Shown here piece after piece: positions 39,988-48,799 of a DNA stretch of 64,000 bases. Position numbers and translations under genes: made by a program. The stretch is from Motilimonas sp. E26. Lineage in GTDB: Bacteria > Pseudomonadota > Gammaproteobacteria > Enterobacterales > CBDFNC01. Numbering within the stretch: the first letter of the stretch is position 1; each line of letters begins with the position of its first letter. The stretch is from the NCBI RefSeq assembly GCF_021278025.1, contig NZ_JAIBHJ010000007.1, forward strand, positions 81,851 to 145,850, read 5' to 3'. Under the pieces are notes generated by a model that did no database searches, had not been told where the DNA came from, and saw only the letters and a program-made list of their open reading frames with translations.

Positions 39988-40722
39988 ATGCGTAAACTAT
40001 TTACTTATTCATTATTAAGCTTAGCTATCAGCACTGCTCCTGCCCTTGCTTTTGAAATAAATACCGGTCTCCTTGATGCAGCCAAAGACGCTGGCAAAGC
40101 GATCACCTTATCGGATGCGGAAATTATCGAATTAGGTCGCGAATCGGCAGCGGCTTATGATGAACAAAGCAAAGTATCACCGGCCGATTCAGAGTACAGC
40201 AAGCGTTTGGCTAAACTAACCAAAAAACACTTAAAAGAAGATGGGTTAAATCTGAACTTTAAAGTATATGAAGATTCGAATGTAAATGCTTTTGCCCTAC
40301 CTGATGGCAGCATCCGTGTCTATTCTGGCTTAATGGACATGATGACAGATGAAGAACTGATTGGTGTGATCGGTCATGAAATTGGCCACGTTAAATTACA
40401 GCACACTAAAACGCAGTTCCAAAAAGCTTACGCTGCCAGTGCTGCGCGTAAAGGCGTTGCCTCTCAAGGAGGTGTGGCTGGTAATCTCGCCAAGTCACAG
40501 CTAGTCGATTTAGCCGATGAAGTCATGAAAGCGCAATTTTCTCAATCAGACGAGCTAGGCTCAGATGATTACTCATTTAAGTTTATGAAAAAACATGGCT
40601 ACAAGCGTGAAGCCCTTGTAAGCAGCTTTAGAAAGCTAGCCAGTTTAGGCGATGTCGACAGCATCACTTCAAGCCATCCCGCTCCATCTAAACGTGCAGA
40701 GCGATTAGAGAAACAACTGTAA
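39988..40722 (+). CDS. periplasmic M48 metalloprotease, LoiP/YggG-like
   Basis: 244 residues. Signal peptide at 1-22 (LAISTAPALA then FEIN). The zinc motif HEIGH is at about 130-134 and the third ligand region SDELGSDDYS near 185-195. Strong similarity to E. coli LoiP: ADSEYSKRLAKL, VNAFALPDGSIRVYSGLMDMMTDEE and the C-terminal SHPAPSKRAERL. E. coli LoiP is an outer-membrane lipoprotein, but this protein has no lipobox cysteine, so it is probably soluble in the periplasm. A terminator follows. Confidence 0.92.
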   Translation: MRKLFTYSLLSLAISTAPALAFEINTGLLDAAKDAGKAITLSDAEIIELGRESAAAYDEQSKVSPADSEYSKRLAKLTKKHLKEDGLNLNFKVYEDSNVNAFALPDGSIRVYSGLMDMMTDEELIGVIGHEIGHVKLQHTKTQFQKAYAASAARKGVASQGGVAGNLAKSQLVDLADEVMKAQFSQSDELGSDDYSFKFMKKHGYKREALVSSFRKLASLGDVDSITSSHPAPSKRAERLEKQL

Positions 40723-40760
40723 CGCTAGTTTTAACGCAAAAGACTGCAATCTAAGCGTTT

Positions 40761-40788
40761 GCCGGCCATTTATGGCCGGCTTTTTCTT
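40761..40788 (+). terminator. rho-independent terminator after the M48 protease gene
   Basis: GCCGGCCA (40761-40768), four-base loop, TGGCCGGC (40773-40780), then TTTTTCTT. Confidence 0.88.
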
Positions 40789-40984
40789 ATCTGCTCGCAT
40801 TTGAAACTGGCTAAGCCATAACTTTGATAAGCAACATAGTTAATTCACCCTATCGCCAAGCTGGCCATGAATGTACCGCCGAGTTAACTCGGCAGTTTGT
40901 ATTGAAACTTACTAAAACCAACTATTAGCGAAAGCATACTTTTTTTCACTTATCTAAAGGTAAGTATCAGCTGAGCTTCATTCA

Positions 40985-43900
40985 TTAGCCGTCCTTTGAT
41001 TGATTAATACTTGCTGTATTTTCTGCCGTTTTCACTGCAGTCGCCCCGCTCAACCATGCTCCGCCTTGGGTATAGCTAACAAACCACCATTTACCCCATT
41101 TAATTAACTGTGTCGCAATCCATAGCGACCAGAGCAACATCAGCACACGATAAACCCAAATAGGTAAACTATAAACCTGCACTAAAGGTAACGCGCCAGA
41201 TGTCACTTGGTCTTGAAAAAACTTATACAGATAAGCGCTGCTGCCATTACCCACCACTTGCATATCCGGTGTCGCCAATAAGCCGACAGGGATAACCAGC
41301 AGTAAAATAACTAAACAAATAAAAGTCAGTAACAAGAGCCCGACTTGCAACATGTTAAACTGCCACTGCGCCAACTTGTTGGGCACAACAAATTGATTTC
41401 GATAAGCGGTCGCGAAAAACAACAGTGCAAACGGCACTACGCCATAGCTACTCACAGTTGAAAAACCTAGCCCTAATAAAACCCAAGCCATGGTGTTAAC
41501 CGGTAAAGTAAGGCTTAACTTTCTGGCCAGCACAGGGAGGGCTAGCGCACCTAACACAATCACACCTAACATGCCCCAATACAGCATAGAGGCACCTAAT
41601 GCAGGCCCAGAGATAAACAATAACCAACGATCACGAGGTAATTCAAACTCGATATCAATATTGGATACTTTGCCCGGCAGTTGAATGTTTGCACTGGTTT
41701 CAGCCCAACTTAGCACCCTAGGCAACTGAAATTTAACCTCAATTTCTTGCTCACCTGGATGCAATTGCACCACCGCACTGGTAGGGCTATTGATACTTAA
41801 ATTTCGACCGTTATGCGTTAACGCCATAATGTTGGCATCCGCTGCAAGGTCTATCTTATAGTCGATTCCTTGACTGGCCCGAACCTTTAGTTTCAAGGTC
41901 ATGGCTTGGGTATTTTTACCTGCGACATGTAACAATGTGGCTTTTTCAGTGGTGAATACACTGCCACTAACGCCTTCTGGGCGTTGTACCTGAATGTCTA
42001 ACTGCTCACCAGCCCAAGGCTTCCAGAGTGGTTGCAACTGCTCAGCCTGAGCATCAGATTTGACCGCTGCAATACCACTAAAGTTAACATGCCAGAGCGA
42101 AGATGGGATCACACGCCAACGCTCAGAATATGCATTGCTTTTCCCAGCTTGTAAGCTTATCACTGGCGTCGCTGGCAAAGTAGAATGCCACACATAAGTT
42201 CTTTGCCCGTTAGGGATCTGTATCGTCACCGCGCCATCATTACGAACCTCAAGACCTGACAACACTTGCTCGCCCGGTAGTAAAGCAACTGTGAAAGTTG
42301 CCGACTCATTCAGGGGCGATAATTTTTCAACTTGGGTTTCCACTTGCCATTGATTCCCCAAGCTAATTTTCCGATGTACGATGGCATAAGGTTTCACTGG
42401 TAATGGTGTCAAGTTATCATTCGTATCAACGGCCATGGCTTTTTTTGACACCAGGCCAATGTTATTTTTCAACACCACGCCATCTTGTATGCCATCAACC
42501 AACCAATCCGGTGTATAGCTGGTAAAATTATGGATAGCTAAAGGTAAACTAATCGCAATTTGATCATTTAAAATAGGCCCTTGCAGCACTACCTGATGTT
42601 GTCCTTTTGCGACATAGATAAACGGGTTACCTTTGTCTTTACGTAAGATAGCTGATTGATTATCAAGACTAATGGAATCGGCTTGCCAAGTATTACCCGC
42701 GCTAGGTAGCGCAATTGCTACATCAACACTTGCCACTACATTAAACGACAAACGTAATTGCCCTTCACGGATTTCTAAATGGCCTTGGTCGAGTGACACA
42801 CAATGAGGTAAACAATCTGGCGCAGCCAATAATCTTGCCTCATATTCCGTCAGTAAATACTCAGGTGGGAAATCTTGCGCTTGACTTGGCTCACTGATTA
42901 ACGTGCCAGTGCTTGCTAAGGCAATAAGCAAGCCTATCGAAGCCATTGAACTGGTATTTTTAGAAGTCTGGCTTGTCCCCTTTGTGCCGGCATCTAGCGA
43001 TGATTTAAAGCGGCCCACTTGCACTAATTTCATCACTGTCACTAACGCCATCGCACTTAATAATAAGACATTTAACACTCGCCATAGGGCCGTCATCCAA
43101 GGGGATGAATAAATGACATCAATGCTCTGCGTGGCCAAGACAACACCTGTCGCATTAATATAGAAGCGATTCCATTGCCAAGTCGGTACTCCTGGCCCAG
43201 TTTGTACGCGATCATTTTCTCCCACTTGATAAGGAGATAGCTCTTTAACGCCAGCATAACTGTCAGGACGCCCACTGCGTTGCAGCTTTTTCAAATCTTG
43301 ACTGCTACTTTGCTGCTCTTTTATCGCCAACGGACTAGCACTTTTTTGGGATAATTCGGCCAAGGGATCAATTTCATCAAAACTATTCTCAACTGCAGAC
43401 TCAAGCTCAAGATGGGTGTTCATCGCATAATGGCTAATACCAGGCTTCTCTAAACTGGGGTACAGCGCCAAACGCAGTGATGACACACTAAATACCACTA
43501 TGCTAAGCACTAAAATAAACACAGGGAACAAGGCAAATCGCGACACCCACACTTTGTACTTTCCGATGGGCAGTGAGGCCAAACCAATCAATAACAACAA
43601 TAGGGCCCACAACAAATTGGGCGCTTTATCTTCATGAAAACTTAATATCAACGTTACGGCCATCAGCATAGCCCCTTTCACGCCCAATAACTTATTCGCT
43701 ACCGCAACCAAAATCATCAACCAAAAGATATCCCATAAGTTCCACTGTTGGATCCAAGTGCCTGCTACACCGTCGACACCACTGGCATGAAGTGCTCGCC
43801 AACCCGGTGGTAAATGAATGCTGGCACTGAAATCTGTCACGTCATTTTGCCAACCCACCGCATTAAAATGACGAATATCGTTAAGAGAACTTACCGCTTC

Positions 43901-45136
43901 AAGGTTGATTTGTGGACTGCGTATCTCTACCCCTTGCTGACCGTCAAGCTCTGTTATTAACACTGCTTGCTCATTAACTAACGCACGACCAGCCTGCATT
44001 TCACTATCAGCATTGAGACGCCAGCCTTGATTCATTTCGCCACGAACTAAGTCTTTAACCACAGCACCTTGACCATTAAATGCCAGCCAAATTTCGCGTC
44101 GAATATTGATGGTATTGCTATGTCCCTTACTGGCCTGTGATGTTTTGCTAGTAAGTTGCAAGGCTTGATTAGCCTGTAGCCGATAAGTGGGTAAATTTTT
44201 CCATTGTGCGGGAATATCAACTAAAGACGTATCAACACTTGTTGCACCGGTTAGGGTAACCTCACGCCAATGGGGATCACTAGCGAAACTAATGTATTCA
44301 TGTTCAGGCCAAGCCGTAGATAACTTATTGGTTTGAAATGAGGTGATATTACCAACCACACGACTTTGCAATTTTATTTCATGGACCCCGGGCTTAACTT
44401 GCACCCTTAACATGCCATTCTCTTCTAATCGAGCGGGTAGGTTTGACTCGAGTTGAAGCGTTTTAATGTTATCCCATGAGACCTGGCCGATTTCTACTTC
44501 ACGCGACTTACCACTAACAAACAGTTTAATCTGCGTTGTTAAGCCCATCGGCACATCATCGCTTAACATGCGATACACTTCTACGCGCAAGGTATCTTTA
44601 GCACTCTCCGTCCCTGTCAGTTTTTGTGCAAAAATCAGTTGGTTGTTGTTAATGGTGGTGGGAAACCGCTGATCATTTTTGACAATATTCAGCAAAGCTA
44701 AATCATCTGGTAATGCTAGGCTTGTCGGCAAACGTGACCAAAGGTACGTTCCGGTGATCAGGTGACGCCCTTTGCTTAATTGCACATAGGGCTTACCTCC
44801 CTTATCAAGAACCAACGCGGGTTGTTGATTGACCAAGAGTTGTGTTGGCCAATGAGATTGATTGCCTGGTAAACGTACCTCACTCGCGCGCGAAAATACT
44901 TCCACTTGCATCTCAAAACGCATCCCCTCGCTTATTAATTCACCTTTAAATTGTGCAGGCCAACTACAGACTCGTTGTTTGCTAGCCGACATCAACCAGG
45001 GACAGTCAAGCTCAGGATGCCGCTCTTCTACCCATTGTTGCCAGCTTGGTGAAAGGGCAGGATCATCGGCAGCTTGGGCGAGATTAAACAAACAACTGCA
45101 TAAGATGAATATAAGAAACAAGCGAGTTAATCGCAT
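40985..45136 (-). CDS. 1383-residue membrane protein of unknown function, internally duplicated
   Basis: Not recognised. Signal peptide at 1-22 (ends AQA-ADD). Residues 23-460 look periplasmic and strand-rich; hydrophobic helices follow at about 465-555. A soluble part rich in Ser/Gln (570-675), a helix near 680-705, and a second signal-like hydrophobic stretch near 732-754 ending SQAQD. A second periplasmic region (755-1165) repeats the first: compare DCPWLMSASKQRVC (44-57) with DCLPHCVSLDQ (774-784), and LDKGGKPYVQLSKGRHLITG (110-129) with LRKDKGNPFIYVAKGQHQVV (831-850). Further helices at about 1170-1345. AAGGA lies seven bases before the ATG. Monocistronic. Confidence 0.85.
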   Translation of the reverse strand: MRLTRLFLIFILCSCLFNLAQAADDPALSPSWQQWVEERHPELDCPWLMSASKQRVCSWPAQFKGELISEGMRFEMQVEVFSRASEVRLPGNQSHWPTQLLVNQQPALVLDKGGKPYVQLSKGRHLITGTYLWSRLPTSLALPDDLALLNIVKNDQRFPTTINNNQLIFAQKLTGTESAKDTLRVEVYRMLSDDVPMGLTTQIKLFVSGKSREVEIGQVSWDNIKTLQLESNLPARLEENGMLRVQVKPGVHEIKLQSRVVGNITSFQTNKLSTAWPEHEYISFASDPHWREVTLTGATSVDTSLVDIPAQWKNLPTYRLQANQALQLTSKTSQASKGHSNTINIRREIWLAFNGQGAVVKDLVRGEMNQGWRLNADSEMQAGRALVNEQAVLITELDGQQGVEIRSPQINLEAVSSLNDIRHFNAVGWQNDVTDFSASIHLPPGWRALHASGVDGVAGTWIQQWNLWDIFWLMILVAVANKLLGVKGAMLMAVTLILSFHEDKAPNLLWALLLLLIGLASLPIGKYKVWVSRFALFPVFILVLSIVVFSVSSLRLALYPSLEKPGISHYAMNTHLELESAVENSFDEIDPLAELSQKSASPLAIKEQQSSSQDLKKLQRSGRPDSYAGVKELSPYQVGENDRVQTGPGVPTWQWNRFYINATGVVLATQSIDVIYSSPWMTALWRVLNVLLLSAMALVTVMKLVQVGRFKSSLDAGTKGTSQTSKNTSSMASIGLLIALASTGTLISEPSQAQDFPPEYLLTEYEARLLAAPDCLPHCVSLDQGHLEIREGQLRLSFNVVASVDVAIALPSAGNTWQADSISLDNQSAILRKDKGNPFIYVAKGQHQVVLQGPILNDQIAISLPLAIHNFTSYTPDWLVDGIQDGVVLKNNIGLVSKKAMAVDTNDNLTPLPVKPYAIVHRKISLGNQWQVETQVEKLSPLNESATFTVALLPGEQVLSGLEVRNDGAVTIQIPNGQRTYVWHSTLPATPVISLQAGKSNAYSERWRVIPSSLWHVNFSGIAAVKSDAQAEQLQPLWKPWAGEQLDIQVQRPEGVSGSVFTTEKATLLHVAGKNTQAMTLKLKVRASQGIDYKIDLAADANIMALTHNGRNLSINSPTSAVVQLHPGEQEIEVKFQLPRVLSWAETSANIQLPGKVSNIDIEFELPRDRWLLFISGPALGASMLYWGMLGVIVLGALALPVLARKLSLTLPVNTMAWVLLGLGFSTVSSYGVVPFALLFFATAYRNQFVVPNKLAQWQFNMLQVGLLLLTFICLVILLLVIPVGLLATPDMQVVGNGSSAYLYKFFQDQVTSGALPLVQVYSLPIWVYRVLMLLWSLWIATQLIKWGKWWFVSYTQGGAWLSGATAVKTAENTASINQSKDG

Positions 45137-45335
45137 CTCTAAATCCTTTTTAAATAGGCATAAAATTGATAAAAAACAATCGTAAACTTATTTAACCTGT
45201 AGAGCTTTAGTTAGGGTTACGTTTTCGATATAAATATGAGTAATAAGTCATTAACGTTGCCTGGCTCACATTTTAAGCCGAGGCTGATATTCGAGGCAGA
45301 GGTGTAGAAAAGAATATTGTTCGGGTAAGATAAGG

Positions 45336-45357
45336 CTTTGGGGTCAGCCCTTATATT
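45336..45357. repeat. lone imperfect hairpin resembling REP-type repeats
   Basis: The stretch ATAAGGCTTTGGGGTCAGCC followed by CTTAT forms an imperfect inverted repeat (AAGGCT with AGCCCTT). It recalls REP-like elements with GGGGTCAG, but no second copy was seen in the window. Confidence 0.25.
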
Positions 45358-45382
45358 GTTAGTCGCGAAGAAGGTATAAAAA

Positions 45383-45916
45383 GTGAAAAACGTGGGCTTT
45401 GGCTGCAGCAATTTTAGTCTGGCAGTATATATCGAAAACAAACCTGCTATGGTGGCTTATGAAAACTTGGATGTGATAAAGCCATTAAGCACTGGTGAGA
45501 TACAACATATTGGCTTGGAATGTGGAAACGGTTGGCGCAAGGTGTTTAATGTATACAGTAAACTGTTATATGCCCTTGATCTAGACTGGTTTAAGTTTGC
45601 TTGTGCCGCCCCCTCTTGGCAAGCATACCGAGATCAACATTTGCTGCAACAAGGCAGTGCTACCGCACTATTATTTAGCCCACCAGTAATAAACCATGAG
45701 AGCCAAGCCTTACACATTATTAGTGGTAAAACCTATGCCAACAAATTGATCCTCGCTGGTAAAATCAACTCCGGTCTAATTTGGCTTGATGAGCAATTTG
45801 CCATTGATGTAAAAAGCAGACTAATTGTCTGCCCTTACTTTGATTACAGACAACTGTCTAATGAAAAAATTGACCGTGTAGCAGATTACTTAATTCAGCT
45901 GGTGAAAACCAAATAA
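45383..45916 (+). CDS. conserved hypothetical protein, possibly DUF6942
   Basis: 177-residue soluble protein with GTG start and AAGG eight bases upstream. No signal peptide or membrane segment. Notable: a C-GNGWRKVFNVY segment near residues 47-58, a tryptophan-rich stretch (FACAAPSWQAYRDQHLL, about 73-89) and ALLFSPPVINHES near 95-107, which recall a family of marine gammaproteobacterial unknowns that I associate, without certainty, with DUF6942. Convergent with the next small gene, six bases apart. Function unknown. Confidence 0.75.
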   Translation: MKNVGFGCSNFSLAVYIENKPAMVAYENLDVIKPLSTGEIQHIGLECGNGWRKVFNVYSKLLYALDLDWFKFACAAPSWQAYRDQHLLQQGSATALLFSPPVINHESQALHIISGKTYANKLILAGKINSGLIWLDEQFAIDVKSRLIVCPYFDYRQLSNEKIDRVADYLIQLVKTK

Positions 45917-45921
45917 AGTAC

Positions 45922-46194
45922 CTACTCCATTTTGAGCTGTGTTCCACAAAATGGGCAATAATTAACTAAAATCATGCTGTGGTATATGATCTCACCAACG
46001 GCTTCTGCTTCTCCCATTGCCACTTCTTCTTCATCAGCGTAGTGAATACCGTGTAGTTGCCACGCATCTACAGGCTCATCTTGACTGATGTTGCAATGCA
46101 CTAATCGATCAAATTTTGGATAAGCATTTTGTTGGCAACAATGTTCTGCGTCATATTCGCAGTCGGTCATTTCACCTAATTCAACTAAATTCAT
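45922..46194 (-). CDS. small cysteine-rich protein of unknown function
   Basis: 90 residues, acidic, with seven cysteines: a CxxxxxxCC cluster near residues 12-20 and a C-terminal CPFCGTQL that looks like half of a zinc ribbon. The C-terminal CPFCG is common in small zinc-binding proteins. Ribosome site GAGG four bases before the ATG. It lies in the same direction as the DUF3283-like gene, 28 bases downstream of it. Function unknown. Confidence 0.75.
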   Translation of the reverse strand: MNLVELGEMTDCEYDAEHCCQQNAYPKFDRLVHCNISQDEPVDAWQLHGIHYADEEEVAMGEAEAVGEIIYHSMILVNYCPFCGTQLKME

Positions 46195-46222
46195 AGATCC
46201 TCAAGGGGTATTTTGGTGTGCT

Positions 46223-46426
46223 TTAAATTAACGTCTTATACAGATCAACAGCTTGTTGATAACGGCTTAGCTGCTCGGGGTCGCTCATCTTGGCTTTTTG
46301 TTGCTCAAGATAAAACTCTGGCTCTTGGCCACTGCGTACTTTCCATACATCGTATGCCGCTTGTTTATCTAGCTCTATGGCTTGTTTCTCGTCCGCTGGC
46401 AATAAAGCCAAATTAAAGGTCGTCAT
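46223..46426 (-). CDS. DUF3283-like small protein
   Basis: 67 residues, no signal peptide, opening MTTFNLALLPADEKQAIELDKQA. The NL-x-LLP-x-x-EK-x-x-IELDKQA pattern matches my memory of DUF3283, a family of short Vibrio and Alteromonadales proteins. An overlapping plus-strand frame of the same length exists, but this strand carries the recognisable sequence. Function unknown. Confidence 0.75.
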   Translation of the reverse strand: MTTFNLALLPADEKQAIELDKQAAYDVWKVRSGQEPEFYLEQQKAKMSDPEQLSRYQQAVDLYKTLI

Positions 46427-46439
46427 TGCATTTCCAAAT

Positions 46440-46463
46440 AAAAAATCGCCCGTAGGCGATTTT
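46440..46463 (-). terminator. terminator of the leuCD-synthase operon
   Basis: AAAATCGCC (46442-46450), loop CGTA, GGCGATTTT (46455-46463). On the minus strand it is followed by a run of T (complement of 46440-46445), 29 bases after the synthase stop. Confidence 0.8.
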
Positions 46464-46491
46464 AACGAAAGTGATGCAGCCTAACCAGCAT

Positions 46492-48039
46492 TTAAACGCT
46501 AGCAGTGTGCTTACTGTGTAGCTTAATGTTGATCATACGTAACGTGGCGCCAATACCGGCCAAAACTTGGTTAGTGTTAACCCCGCGAGTACGTAATACC
46601 TTACCATCATCACGCCATGTCACAATACACTCGGTTAATGCACTGGTTTGCCCACCGGGCGGAATACGCAGCTCGTAATCAAGCAATTCAGGAAAATCAA
46701 ACTGCTCTTCTTCATTCAGCACTTGTTTCATCGCACTGATAAAGGCATCAAAGCCACCGTTACCACTGCCTGCTGATTTACGAATGCTGCCATTAACCGA
46801 CACGCGGATACTGACAACAGACTCTAAATCCATCCCCGAGGTGATCGAGCAATTAAGCAATTGAACGTGGTTATAATCTTTACGCTCGAGCAAATCAGCC
46901 ACTAAAAACGGTAAATCTTCAGGTGTGATACTGGCCTTTTGATCGCCCAGTTTAACAATACGTTTGAGTAGCATGCGTTGCTGTTCGTCGCTGAGCTCAA
47001 TGTCCATGGCTTCTAGGTTTTTCGCCAGCGACGCTTTGCCGCTCATTTTACCCAGCGCATAGCTGCGCTCACGGTTAAAGCGTTCAGGAGTTAAGGCTGA
47101 CATATACAAGCCGCCTTTTTTATCGCCATCAGCGTGAATACCACTGGTTTGAGTAAACACATCAGCACCAACAATCGGAGTATTATCTGCTATTCGCTTA
47201 CCAGAAAAATTTTCCACTAACTGGCTAATATGATGCATTTGACTTTCATCAATGCCCACTTCTAAACCCAGCTTATCTTTTAACACCACCGCCACTTCAG
47301 CAAGAGAAGCATTACCGGCACGCTCACCTAAACAGTTTACGGTACAATGAATAGAGCTAATGCCCGCTTTAACCGCAAACATCGCATTGGCGGTGGCTAA
47401 GCCGTAATCATTATGAGGATGGAAATCAAACTTAGTGTCAGGGAAACGAGTTAACATATCTGACAGGCTATCGAATACCTCATCAGGTGACATCACACCT
47501 AAAGTGTCAGGCAGCATGAAATGCTCAATGCCACTGTCAACTAACTTTGCCACCATATCATAGACATACTGGGGGCTATCTTTATAACCGTTAGACCAAT
47601 CTTCGAGATAAATATTCACCCGTAAGCCTTGGCTTAAGGCATAGTCAACGGTTTGTTTAATATCGGCAACATGCTGATCAAGGGATTTCTTAAGCTGCTC
47701 GCTGCAATGCTTTAAACTGCCTTTAGCAAGCAAGTTCAGTACCTGTCCACCCGTCTCTTTGATCCAATCAACACTTAAGGTATGGTCAACAAAGCCTAAT
47801 ACCTCAATACGTTCAACTAAACCTTCAGCCGTTGCCCATTCGTTGAGCTTCTTAACCGCTTCTTTTTCACCCTCTGATACACGAGCCGAGGCAACTTCAA
47901 GGCGGTCAATCTTAAGCTTTTGTAACAGCGCTTTGGCTATACTGACTTTTTCAGTTGGAGGAAAAGACACCGACTGCGTCTGTTCACCATCACGAAGGGT
48001 TGTGTCCATTAAAAGCACACGGCGGTTTAATTGTCCCAT
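46492..48039 (-). CDS. 2-isopropylmalate/citramalate synthase-type enzyme with LeuA regulatory domain
   Basis: 515-residue acyl-CoA:2-oxoacid condensing enzyme. Catalytic TIM-barrel motifs: LMDTTLRDGEQTQ (10-22), the metal HxH in FHPHNDYGLA (about 205-214), and NCLGERAGNASL (about 234-245). A LeuA-type regulatory domain occupies about 385-515 (GGQTSALTE near 472). The sequence is closer to the Bacteroidetes-type synthases next to leuCD than to canonical E. coli LeuA. It could use 2-oxoisovalerate (leucine route) or pyruvate (citramalate route to isoleucine); LeuCD serves both. Ribosome site AAGGA eight bases upstream. Confidence 0.85.
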   Translation of the reverse strand: MGQLNRRVLLMDTTLRDGEQTQSVSFPPTEKVSIAKALLQKLKIDRLEVASARVSEGEKEAVKKLNEWATAEGLVERIEVLGFVDHTLSVDWIKETGGQVLNLLAKGSLKHCSEQLKKSLDQHVADIKQTVDYALSQGLRVNIYLEDWSNGYKDSPQYVYDMVAKLVDSGIEHFMLPDTLGVMSPDEVFDSLSDMLTRFPDTKFDFHPHNDYGLATANAMFAVKAGISSIHCTVNCLGERAGNASLAEVAVVLKDKLGLEVGIDESQMHHISQLVENFSGKRIADNTPIVGADVFTQTSGIHADGDKKGGLYMSALTPERFNRERSYALGKMSGKASLAKNLEAMDIELSDEQQRMLLKRIVKLGDQKASITPEDLPFLVADLLERKDYNHVQLLNCSITSGMDLESVVSIRVSVNGSIRKSAGSGNGGFDAFISAMKQVLNEEEQFDFPELLDYELRIPPGGQTSALTECIVTWRDDGKVLRTRGVNTNQVLAGIGATLRMINIKLHSKHTASV

Positions 48040-48056
48040 GCTGCATTTCCTTGTTT

Positions 48057-48077
48057 CACGTAACAGTTACACGTAAA
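48057..48077. promoter_or_regulatory. inverted/direct repeats in the leader of the synthase gene
   Basis: On the minus strand TTACGTGTAACTGTTACGTG holds two TTACGTG copies and a GTAAC-T-GTTAC palindrome, 18 to 38 bases before the start codon. Candidate operator. Confidence 0.35.
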
Positions 48078-48088
48078 AATAATGGTGT

Positions 48089-48116
48089 AAAAAAAAGGCG
48101 CAGCGAATGCCGCGCC
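48089..48116 (-). terminator. terminator/attenuator between leuD and the synthase gene
   Basis: Arms 48097-48104 and 48109-48116 make an eight-pair stem with one G-U pair in minus-strand RNA and a four-base loop. Eight T follow (complement of 48089-48096). Confidence 0.8.
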
Positions 48117-48148
48117 CTTCATCAACTAAGGTTGCATAAGCGCGAAGC

Positions 48149-48763
48149 TTATTTCCACAACCAAGGTAGTTGTTGTTTATGCTTTTCTTCGAAAGCTGTG
48201 ATTTTGTCTTCGTGCTTGAGTGACCAGGCGATATCGTCTAATCCTTCAAGTAAACTTTGCTTGCGGAATGCGTCAACTTCAATTTTGATGACAATCCCAC
48301 CTGGGGTAGTTAACTTTTCCGCTTCTAAATCGACAGTAAACTCAACGCCTTCATTAGCACGAATTTCATCCATTAAGCTGTCCAGCTCAGCTGGCGTAAC
48401 TTTAATAGGAATGATGCCGTTTTTGAAACAGTTACTGAAAAATATATCAGCGAAGCTAGTAGAGATAACCGTATTAAAACCGTAATCTTCAATTGCCCAT
48501 GGCGCATGCTCACGAGATGAACCACAACCGAAGTTGTCACCCGCCACTAAAATTTTAGCGCCTTTAAAAGCAGGATTGTTCAGTTCAAAATCTGGATTTG
48601 GCGTGATACCGTCATCCAGAAAACGCCAATCGTGAAACAAGTGGATACCAAATCCAGTACGCTCAACCTTTTTTAGGAATTGCTTTGGAATGATTTGGTC
48701 AGTGTCTACGTTACTGCGATCCATTAATGCCGCAATACTAGTGTGTTTTTTATATGGTTGCAT
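48149..48763 (-). CDS. leuD: 3-isopropylmalate dehydratase small subunit
   Basis: 204 residues (E. coli 201). Family motifs: NVDTDQIIPKQFL (about 18-30), FHDWRF (about 43-48), GDNFGCGSSREHAPWA (about 75-90) and the swivelling-domain core. Forms isopropylmalate isomerase with LeuC, adjacent upstream by 36 bases. Confidence 0.97.
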   Translation of the reverse strand: MQPYKKHTSIAALMDRSNVDTDQIIPKQFLKKVERTGFGIHLFHDWRFLDDGITPNPDFELNNPAFKGAKILVAGDNFGCGSSREHAPWAIEDYGFNTVISTSFADIFFSNCFKNGIIPIKVTPAELDSLMDEIRANEGVEFTVDLEAEKLTTPGGIVIKIEVDAFRKQSLLEGLDDIAWSLKHEDKITAFEEKHKQQLPWLWK

Positions 48764-48799
48764 TTATTACTCCAAACAACTTAGTGAGGCGATTAAGGA

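Noticed and set aside
46213-46416. 67-codon plus-strand ORF opposite the DUF3283-like gene
   Set aside because: The minus-strand frame carries recognisable conserved sequence and a better context; the plus-strand frame has no recognisable protein features.
45383-46426. Toxin-antitoxin or defence module
   Set aside because: The small proteins are not in a toxin-antitoxin arrangement and show no nuclease or HEPN/PIN-type motifs.
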